NCBI GenBank assembly: GCA_036654795.1
Contig: JAVVRI010000023.1
Location: 1 to 22,517 of the forward strand
Direction: 5' to 3'
DNA length: 22,517 bases
Source: JAVVRI01 sp036654795
GTDB lineage: Bacteria; Bacteroidota; Bacteroidia; Bacteroidales; Tannerellaceae
Shown piece by piece: positions 7,747 through 14,013 of this stretch. A program made the position numbers and the translations under genes. The notes under the pieces are model-generated. The model made no database searches, was not told the DNA's origin, and saw only the letters and a list, made by a program, of their open reading frames with translations. Position 1 is the first letter of the stretch; each line of letters begins with the position of its first letter.

Positions 7747-9048
7747 TTACTCGGCTGTTTTCTTCGCTGCTTTCTTCTTATTTTTCTCCAACTCCTTCTG
7801 AAGTTCTTGAATCTCATATCCCTGATTCTTAATCGTTGTAAGCAGAGAATTCAACTCTTCATTTTCAATAGAATCTGGGAATTGAGCATTCACACGCACA
7901 ATGAAATCAGCCAACACATTCATATAGTTATTGAAGGCATCATACGGATTGTCATACGGACTAAATCCTCTGCCACCCATATGTTTAGTCCCCATATAAT
8001 AGAAGTGGTCACTGCTTTGCAAATAATCCCAATCCTGCTTGATACGACGATCTTCGCATAAACGTACACGTTCACCTATCTCGTTAATCTTACGGAAGGC
8101 TTCCTGTTGCAACACGTTACCTAACCATGAACTGCAGTCCTTCTCTTCGTCTACCCATGACATTGGATAAGGCACAGAAATGGCATCCACCGGCTTCAGC
8201 AAGGTAAATATCTCAGATGGCAAAGAGAAACCAATGTTCTTTTCTGCAGCAAAACGCGGAAGAGCTTTAAAGAACTCAAAAATACCAGTTTCAGCAGGAT
8301 GCAATGAACCCAACACTTCGTAGTTCATAAACAGATTAATAATCTGCTCAGACTCCGGAGTAGAAGCAATCCAAGAAATATACTTATCTGCTGTCAGCGG
8401 ATATTCATTCCAGCTATAGTTGCTGAAACGCAATGAAAGATCTTCACTAAAACGGTCGTTCTTCAACAACAATTTCAATTGAGGCTGGATAGAAGAGGTG
8501 TAAATATAGTTCGGACTCTTCCAGCCCAAGATGTGTTTAGCACCCTCCGTCAACATTCCTTTAAAACCCAGCTTATACACTTGGTCAGAAATATCATCTG
8601 AGTAAATCAACTCCGTATTACGGAATACCTTTGTTTTGACACCAAACAACGTATGTATTTTTTCCTTATGGCGCTTTACTTCATCCTTAAACTCTTCCGG
8701 ATCACCCAACGAGGCCAGCGAATGAGAATAGGTTTCAGCCAAAAACTCCACGTTACCTGTTGCGGCCAGCTCCTTGAAACTGTCAATAACTTCAGGCGTA
8801 TAAATCTCCATCTGCTCCAAAGCTGTTCCTGAAATAGAAAACGCTACTTTGAACTTACCACCGCTAGTCTTAATCATATCCATGATCGTCTTATTGGCAG
8901 GCAGGTAGCAACGTTCTGCTATCCGACGGATGATTTCTTCATTTTGGAAATCATCATAATAATAGTGGTCGTTCCCTATATCAAAAAAGCGATATCTTTT
9001 CAGACGAAACGGCTGATGTATTTGAAAATAAAAGCAAATCGTTTTCAT
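7747..9048 (-). CDS. Glycoside hydrolase family 57 alpha-amylase-like protein
   Basis: A 433-residue cytosolic protein (no signal peptide) of the GH57 family, which acts on alpha-1,4-glucans through a retaining mechanism. Family regions are visible: HQP at 11-13 (region 1), EFLAETYSHS at 101-110 (region 2), FRNTELIY at 142-149 with nucleophile Glu146 (region 3), and FMNYEVLGSLHPAETGIFEF from 240 (region 4). In active GH57 amylases region 4 reads MDYE; here the acid/base Asp is Asn242 (codon at 8325-8323). Catalysis may be weak or lost. The C-terminus (about 395-433) is a Lys/Glu-rich likely coiled coil. It is the last gene of the glycogen operon, 30 bases after the GT4 gene. Confidence 0.93.
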   Translation of the reverse strand: MKTICFYFQIHQPFRLKRYRFFDIGNDHYYYDDFQNEEIIRRIAERCYLPANKTIMDMIKTSGGKFKVAFSISGTALEQMEIYTPEVIDSFKELAATGNVEFLAETYSHSLASLGDPEEFKDEVKRHKEKIHTLFGVKTKVFRNTELIYSDDISDQVYKLGFKGMLTEGAKHILGWKSPNYIYTSSIQPQLKLLLKNDRFSEDLSLRFSNYSWNEYPLTADKYISWIASTPESEQIINLFMNYEVLGSLHPAETGIFEFFKALPRFAAEKNIGFSLPSEIFTLLKPVDAISVPYPMSWVDEEKDCSSWLGNVLQQEAFRKINEIGERVRLCEDRRIKQDWDYLQSSDHFYYMGTKHMGGRGFSPYDNPYDAFNNYMNVLADFIVRVNAQFPDSIENEELNSLLTTIKNQGYEIQELQKELEKNKKKAAKKTAE

Positions 9049-9078
9049 AATATATCTGTTTTAATTTTTATCTTGTCG

Positions 9079-10341
9079 TTACTTGTTAATTGCCTGCTCA
9101 TAGATGCGGCGTACTTTCTGTCCGGCGTATTCCCATTTGATATTATCCACTTCGCGCTTACCCTCCACTTTGAGAAATTCATGCATAGCGGGATATGTAA
9201 TAATAGAATACATAGCGTCAGCCAATGCTTCAATATCCCAATAATCCACCTTTACGGCATAATCCAAAATTTCTGCGCAACCGGACTGTTTGGAAATGAT
9301 AGAAGGCACTCCACACTGCATTGCTTCCAGCGGAGAGATTCCAAACGGCTCCGAAACAGAAGGCATCACGTAAACATCACTTGCTTTGAGCACTTCGTAT
9401 ACCTGCTTCCCTTTCATAAATCCAGTAAAGTGGAAACGATCAGAGATGTTGCGTGCAGCAGCCAAACGAATCATCTTGTCCATCATATCCCCACTACCTG
9501 CCATTACGAAACGGGCATTCGGAGCCTTAGCCAACACCTTGGCAGCAGCTTCAACAAAATACTCAGGACCTTTCTGCATCGTGATACGTCCTAAGAAAGT
9601 AATCACCTTATCCTTTATTCCTTTTTTATCCTGTATAGCCAGAATTTCAGGGCTCATCGGTTCAACCGCGTTATGCACAGTAGTTACCTTTGAAGGATCT
9701 TGATGATACTTCTCAATAACCGTCTGACGAGTTAGGTTACTCACCGTTATGATATGGTCGGCATTGTCCATGCCATTCTTCTCAATGGCATATACATCCG
9801 GATTCACATTTCCACGACTTCGGTCATAATCCGTAGCATGTACATGGATCACAAGCGGTTTGCCGCTGATGCTCTTGGCATGCAGTCCGGCCGGATAAGT
9901 CAACCAGTCGTGCGCATGAATAATGTCATACGTCTCCGTGCGAGCTATCACTCCGGCAACTATCGAATAGTTATTAATTTCTTCCAATAGGTTCTCAGGA
10001 TAACGCCCTGAGAACTCCATACATCCAAGATCATTTACATGACGATAACTAAAATCCGCATATATATGATCACGAAGATCGAAATACATCTGCGGATCCA
10101 TATACTTGGACATGCGGCTTTTAACATGTTCTGCATCCACATCGCGCCACACAATTGGCACATTACACAGACCAATGATTTTCAGAAAACTCTGATCTTC
10201 ATCGCCCCATGGCTTAGGAATACAAAAAGTTATATCCATGTCGGGTTGCATAGCCATACCCCGTGTCAATCCGTAACTGGCTGTTCCCAATCCTCCTAAA
10301 ATATGAGGAGGAAATTCCCATCCAAACATTAATGCTTTCAT
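9079..10341 (-). CDS. GT4-family glycosyltransferase, probable glycogen synthase
   Basis: A 420-residue GT-B glycosyltransferase. The N-terminal domain has WEFPPHILGGLG (8-19), resembling the GGL nucleotide-sugar loop of glucan synthases, and DIIHAHDWLTYPAGL (139-153). The C-terminal domain has FLGRITMQKG (249-258) and the E-x7-E motif EPFGISPLE (331-339). Position between a debranching enzyme and a GH57 protein makes a glycogen or alpha-glucan synthase likely, using ADP- or UDP-glucose; the donor is not readable from sequence. Since the GT5-like protein at 5431 is only half a synthase, this is the best synthase candidate here. It starts 13 bases after the GH133 stop, indicating an operon. 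Confidence 0.9.
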   Translation of the reverse strand: MKALMFGWEFPPHILGGLGTASYGLTRGMAMQPDMDITFCIPKPWGDEDQSFLKIIGLCNVPIVWRDVDAEHVKSRMSKYMDPQMYFDLRDHIYADFSYRHVNDLGCMEFSGRYPENLLEEINNYSIVAGVIARTETYDIIHAHDWLTYPAGLHAKSISGKPLVIHVHATDYDRSRGNVNPDVYAIEKNGMDNADHIITVSNLTRQTVIEKYHQDPSKVTTVHNAVEPMSPEILAIQDKKGIKDKVITFLGRITMQKGPEYFVEAAAKVLAKAPNARFVMAGSGDMMDKMIRLAAARNISDRFHFTGFMKGKQVYEVLKASDVYVMPSVSEPFGISPLEAMQCGVPSIISKQSGCAEILDYAVKVDYWDIEALADAMYSIITYPAMHEFLKVEGKREVDNIKWEYAGQKVRRIYEQAINK

Positions 10342-10354
10342 ATGGTACGTAGTT

Positions 10355-12289
10355 TTATTCAGCGTTATACTTCTTCAACAAATCCACTACCCGAAGGATA
10401 GCTGCCACATTCATAGCGAACGAAATGGCTCCACGTCCTATAAACGGCGGATTACCATCAAACAATTCAGGTATCGTACCTATACAGTGCAGGGAAACTT
10501 CCTCCTCCAAACTAATCAGCATACGTTCAGCAAAAGAGACTCCACTCTTTCCAAACACACGCAGATAAGCTTCCAGATAAGCACCCAGCAACCACGGCCA
10601 CGCCGTACCTTGATGATACGCCAAATCCCGCTCATATTGCGGCCCTACATAGTAAGGTTTATATCCTTCACTTTTAGGACTAAGCGAACGTAGCCCCTTA
10701 GGAGTCAACAACTCTTTCGTTACAATATCCACAACGGCACGTTTCTGCATGCGTGTAAGCGGAGAATACTGAAGAGCAACTGCAAAGATCATATTAGGAC
10801 GCACACTCCAATCCACAAAAGAACCGTTTACTGAGTCGAACAGATAGTTATAACCATTCACAAAGGTTTCCGGAAAAGTTTTATCCATCAACTTAATAAC
10901 CTTGTCTATTTTTTCTATTGGAGCCCCCCCCTTTAGTTCAGTATAAAAACAAAGAGCATTATACCATAAAGAGTTAAACTCTACAATATAACCAGATCTG
11001 GGCACTACTGGTTTGCCATTGATCGTGGAATTCATCCAAGTAATAGCCTTCTCCCGTCCATTGGCGAAAAGCAAACCATTATCCATCAACTTCATATCCG
11101 GATGTTTTTGATCGGAAATGTAGTTTATTATTTCAGATACAAAGTCTGCATATAATTCACGAGCACGCTCTGTTCCGACTGTTTTGGCATATTGCTGAAT
11201 AGCCCAAATAGCCCATAACGATACGTCTGGTTCCTCTATTTCTCGTATAATAGGATCCAGACATCCTTTATTCATGTAAGCCTTGACAGCCGGCATTGCC
11301 GTTGCCATTATTTTCTCGAAACGCACCGGATCGTCAATAGAAAGGGTACAACCGGGTAATGCAACAAACAAGTCTCGTGCACGCACTTTGAACCAAGGAT
11401 AGCCAGCCAACAGATATGCATCCTCCTCTTTGGGGCGGAAATAGAACTGTTGCGCAGAGTTCTTTAAGCAATTATAAAAGCTAGTACGGGGCGTACGACT
11501 TTGTACCTCTTCTTCATAAAGTGTCTTCAATCGGGTGGTAACCACTTGACAATCTCCGGCACTAAATATCACAGATTCACCCTTTTTAATAGGTATTTCA
11601 AAGTAACCAGGCACATATAAATCCTCTTGATATGGATAGCCTCTTTCCTGTTCTTTAGGATATTCTATTCCATTATACCAATAGGGCTCATAAACGAAAG
11701 TAGCTTTTTTGTTGAACTGCATAAACAACTCCGGATAACCTTGGTACATACAGGTTTTAATACCGTTAGGCACTTCTGTGTACGATTGATTGACATATCC
11801 GTTTGCATGCGTCAAACTCCGTACGCTACGAAAGGCAAGAAACGGGCGAAAACGAAGTGTTGTGGCGGAGTGAGCATCCTCAAGTGTATACTTAATCATA
11901 ATACGATTCTCATAAAGCGAGAACACTTTTTCTTTTGAAAGGATAACGCCACCCACTCGGTAAAGTGTCCGCGGCACAGTGTCTGAACTATACTCACGAA
12001 TATATTTATGCCCCTTTGGACTAAAGTTATCGCCCTGGTACTTATGCAGCCCCAAGTTAAACTCCGCCCCATGTTGAATCACTGTTTCGTCGAACGATGA
12101 CAGTAGCACATGGTTATCATCATCAATCTCGGGTACAGGCATTACGAGCAACCCGTGGTATTTCCTGGTGTTACAATCAACAACAGTAGTGCAGTGATAT
12201 GCTCTTTTCCGATTGGTACGAAGCACCTCACGAGTCAGGGACTCTTCCAGGTTTATCATTACTGTTTTGTCAAATTTAAGATAACTCAT
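10355..12289 (-). CDS. Glycogen debranching enzyme, amylo-alpha-1,6-glucosidase (GH133)
   Basis: A 644-residue cytosolic enzyme that hydrolyses alpha-1,6-linked glucose at glycogen branch points. The N-terminal beta domain (GDE_N type) shows CNTRKYHGLLV (about 39-49). The C-terminal (alpha/alpha)6 domain holds SLWAIWAIQQYAK, NSTINGKPVVPRSGYIVEFN, AYHQGTAWPWLLG (about 557-569) and IGTIPELFDGNPPFIGRG near 605-620, whose Glu is the likely catalytic residue. The coding strand contains an uninterrupted run of eight G at 10931-10924 (Lys-Gly-Gly-Ala), a possible slippage site. It is the first gene of the GH133-GT4-GH57 operon and has a near-ideal promoter 65 bases upstream. Confidence 0.94.
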   Translation of the reverse strand: MSYLKFDKTVMINLEESLTREVLRTNRKRAYHCTTVVDCNTRKYHGLLVMPVPEIDDDNHVLLSSFDETVIQHGAEFNLGLHKYQGDNFSPKGHKYIREYSSDTVPRTLYRVGGVILSKEKVFSLYENRIMIKYTLEDAHSATTLRFRPFLAFRSVRSLTHANGYVNQSYTEVPNGIKTCMYQGYPELFMQFNKKATFVYEPYWYNGIEYPKEQERGYPYQEDLYVPGYFEIPIKKGESVIFSAGDCQVVTTRLKTLYEEEVQSRTPRTSFYNCLKNSAQQFYFRPKEEDAYLLAGYPWFKVRARDLFVALPGCTLSIDDPVRFEKIMATAMPAVKAYMNKGCLDPIIREIEEPDVSLWAIWAIQQYAKTVGTERARELYADFVSEIINYISDQKHPDMKLMDNGLLFANGREKAITWMNSTINGKPVVPRSGYIVEFNSLWYNALCFYTELKGGAPIEKIDKVIKLMDKTFPETFVNGYNYLFDSVNGSFVDWSVRPNMIFAVALQYSPLTRMQKRAVVDIVTKELLTPKGLRSLSPKSEGYKPYYVGPQYERDLAYHQGTAWPWLLGAYLEAYLRVFGKSGVSFAERMLISLEEEVSLHCIGTIPELFDGNPPFIGRGAISFAMNVAAILRVVDLLKKYNAE

Positions 12290-12329
12290 AGGTATATTTG
12301 GGTTTTAAGTTACAGCACTCTTTGTCTAT

Positions 12330-12344
12330 ATGTAACCGTTACAT
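12330..12344. promoter_or_regulatory. 15-bp palindrome at the glycogen operon start site, candidate operator
   Basis: ATGTAAC-C-GTTACAT is a perfect 7-bp inverted repeat around one base. It lies 9 bases downstream of the -7 element of the GH133 promoter, so it covers the expected transcription start and first bases. This is a typical place for a repressor site. No regulator gene is adjacent. Confidence 0.5.
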
Positions 12345-12353
12345 TATTGGAAT

Positions 12354-12385
12354 CAAATGTATTACTTAATAATTAAAAAAGCAAA
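12354..12385 (-). promoter_or_regulatory. Promoter of the glycogen operon
   Basis: On the minus strand TTTG (12385-12382), exactly 20 bases, then TACATTTG (12361-12354). Both elements match the Bacteroidota primary-sigma consensus. The 5' UTR is about 55-60 bases. Confidence 0.8.
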
Positions 12386-12476
12386 TTGCCTTTCATATTT
12401 ATTTAGAAACAGAAGGAAACAACAAAAATGCGATTATTGATATTCAGACCGTTAACACACAGTGCTGTTGTAAAGG

Positions 12477-12492
12477 TGTGTTTTCAAACACA
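12477..12492. repeat. Small inverted repeat after the MNT-HEPN gene
   Basis: TGTGTTT-TC-AAACACA, 7-bp arms around 2 bases, lies 44 bases downstream of the minus-strand MNT-HEPN stop. There is no T-run, so it is only a weak terminator candidate. The rest of 12386-12535 holds nothing recognisable. Confidence 0.3.
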
Positions 12493-12535
12493 TAAATATA
12501 TGTTAATACAAACATTTCAACCTCAAGATCTAAAT

Positions 12536-13447
12536 CTATTCTTTTGAAGCTCTTAGCATTTCGGTTTTATAGTGTGTTATTTGTAAACGACAAATACTAT
12601 CCGTAATTTGGCGCAACAAGTCTATTTGCTCAAAAAGATAATCTAATTCGGCTTCCGACACAGCAAAATCTTTATTTATAGGAACTTCAACAAATGCACG
12701 ATTCAACAGATCAAAACAATGACTTTCCCAACTAGTACTTCTGGGGAAAATAACAGACAACTCGCTGGAATAGCCATTAGTAAGAAGAACCAACTGATCC
12801 AACTTATTGTTTTTAGGCGAATAATTAGTAAACACCTTCAATATGGCAGCATAGAAAAACCCGCACGCCCGGTTTAACTGAAGCAAAGCATCTTTATAAT
12901 CTTCGCGTCTATAAATAAAATCGGCAGCTTCTATCAAACTACATCCACAAATGTATTTATTTTGATAATCGTTTTCGATATGATTAGATTGCTCGTATAT
13001 TTCATGTTTGGAGGAAATGCGAATCTTCACCTTCTTATTGTCATAAATCTTTATTCCTTGCTTAATCACATCAACGTAGAAATCAACCCCTCTAGCAAAG
13101 CCCATATTCACTTGATTAGCACATTTCAGTCGCATATGAAGAGAGGCATGAGGTCTGTTTTTTAAACGAAGATGGTATTTGGATAACACCTTAACATATA
13201 GTCTATCCTCCAAACCCTCAACATCAACATCATTCCAACTGGAAATAATGACCATTAAATCATAATCATCCTGATAAACCTGCTTTACGCCAAACTCATC
13301 CTTCTCTTCCCAGACGACATAATCACCCCGTCCGTAACTGCCAAACAATATTACACTACACTCTGGAATATACTCTTCAATTAACGAAAGCAAAACTTGC
13401 AGTTCCTCTTTTGTTTGTTCAGGAAAATGTTTAATTGATCTTTTCAT
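12536..13447 (-). CDS. Fused nucleotidyltransferase (MNT) and HEPN domain protein
   Basis: About 303 residues from the chosen start. The N-terminal half is a minimal nucleotidyltransferase: VILFGSYGRGD followed, after an unusually long 15-20 residue insertion, by DDYDLMV, giving the GS...DxD metal-binding pair. The C-terminal half is a helical HEPN domain (AADFIYRREDYKDALLQLNR, FFYAAILKVFTNYSPKNNKL, HCFDLLNRAF). Near the C-terminus RLQITH fits the R-x4-H pattern of HEPN ribonucleases, but its position makes this doubtful. In two-gene MNT/HEPN systems the nucleotidyltransferase modifies and silences the HEPN toxin; here both are one chain. The start is set at 13447 (MKRSIKHFPEQ) because the promoter -7 box ends only 8 bases before the alternative ATG at 13465. 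It is AT-rich, stands alone between housekeeping genes, and may be acquired. Confidence 0.82.
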   Translation of the reverse strand: MKRSIKHFPEQTKEELQVLLSLIEEYIPECSVILFGSYGRGDYVVWEEKDEFGVKQVYQDDYDLMVIISSWNDVDVEGLEDRLYVKVLSKYHLRLKNRPHASLHMRLKCANQVNMGFARGVDFYVDVIKQGIKIYDNKKVKIRISSKHEIYEQSNHIENDYQNKYICGCSLIEAADFIYRREDYKDALLQLNRACGFFYAAILKVFTNYSPKNNKLDQLVLLTNGYSSELSVIFPRSTSWESHCFDLLNRAFVEVPINKDFAVSEAELDYLFEQIDLLRQITDSICRLQITHYKTEMLRASKE

Positions 13448-13472
13448 TTTGCTAGTTATAAACATATATACA

Positions 13473-13480
13473 CAAAAGTA
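13473..13480 (-). promoter_or_regulatory. Promoter of the MNT-HEPN gene, -7 element
   Basis: TACTTTTG on the minus strand matches TAnnTTTG. Transcription would start near 13466-13468, which argues against the ATG at 13465 and for 13447. A TTTG is 14 bp upstream, shorter than the usual spacing. Confidence 0.5.
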
Positions 13481-13483
13481 AGC

Positions 13484-13740
13484 AATCTCTTTGACAAATA
13501 AAAAAGAGCAGGGTTTTATTTTCTACAGAAACGTCTATTTATTATATTCATGCCCCCGCGCGATCATATATCAGGGCAACCGCGCCCCAATTAATGTTCA
13601 AATCCTCTTGATTGGTATGTTACTTTCGATAAGTAGTAGCCGACTGTTGTACTACATGTGCAGACGCGCTAGCTCTCAACAGGCAATATATTAATGAAAA
13701 AGATCGGATGTTTTGCCCTGCAGCCTATATGCTATTATGC
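13484..13740. other. Intergenic stretch without recognised gene
   Basis: Between the MNT-HEPN promoter and the palindrome array there is a 67-codon forward reading frame at 13491-13694. It has no family resemblance that I recognise and no promoter of its own. The stretch alternates AT-rich and GC-rich patches (CCCCCGCGCG near 13552). One degenerate relative of the array core, GCGCTAGCTC, is at 13666-13675. GATCATATATC at 13562-13572 recurs at 13904-13914 on the other side of the array. Confidence 0.4.
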
Positions 13741-13828
13741 TTTTGAGCTAGCTCAAAATTGTTTTTGAGCATGCTCGTTTTTAATTTTGAGCTGGCTCAA
13801 AATTGATTTCCAGCCTGCTCAAAAGTAT
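13741..13828. repeat. Four tandem palindromic sites on an exact 22-bp period
   Basis: Cores GAGCTAGCTC (13745-13754), GAGCATGCTC (13767-13776), GAGCTGGCTC (13789-13798) and CAGCCTGCTC (13811-13820) start exactly 22 bp apart. Unit 1 is a perfect 18-bp palindrome, TTTTGAGCTAGCTCAAAA. Unit 3 is the same with one central change. Unit 2 has a decayed right arm and unit 4 a decayed left arm. A 22-bp period is two helical turns, so bound dimers would sit on one face of the DNA. No protein is encoded. The likely role is an operator array, perhaps for the M3 peptidase gene; this is inference. Confidence 0.8.
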
Positions 13829-13857
13829 AATTAGAGTAATGCTTTAATCTAATTATA
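13826..13857. repeat. 10-bp inverted repeat next to the palindrome array
   Basis: TATAATTAGA (13826-13835) and TCTAATTATA (13848-13857) are exact reverse complements around 12 bases. The repeat begins in the last three bases of the array and is AT-rich without a T-run. It may be a further regulator site or a cruciform. Confidence 0.5.
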
Positions 13858-13927
13858 GGCATAGAAAAGTACTAAATAGTTTGCACGAATGTATTACTGT
13901 CCTGATCATATATCCATATATAAATGT

Positions 13928-13935
13928 TATTTTTG
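13928..13935 (+). promoter_or_regulatory. Possible promoter of the M3 peptidase gene, -7 element
   Basis: TATTTTTG matches TAnnTTTG and lies inside the longest possible reading frame, which opens at 13924. If it is used, translation must begin at 13951 or 14014. The -33 region has no clear TTTG. Confidence 0.4.
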
Positions 13936-14013
13936 CAACAGAATAACCGTATGATTACGAAAGATGAAAACTTCATTAATCAGTACCCTATTATTTATAA
14001 GTATAATTCAAAA

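Noticed and set aside
8944..9594. 216-codon forward frame opposite the GH57 and GT4 genes
   Set aside because: Antisense shadow of two well-supported genes; the translation shows no domain.
13491..13694. 67-codon forward frame upstream of the palindrome array
   Set aside because: No recognisable family, no promoter match, and odd base patches; kept only as part of the intergenic description.
13741..13828. CRISPR array
   Set aside because: Units are 22 bp end to end with no unique spacers, and no cas genes are present; the symmetry lies within each unit.
13562..13914. 11-bp direct repeats GATCATATATC flanking the array as target-site duplications of a mobile element
   Set aside because: No transposase or terminal inverted repeats lie between them, and an AT-rich 11-mer can recur by chance.
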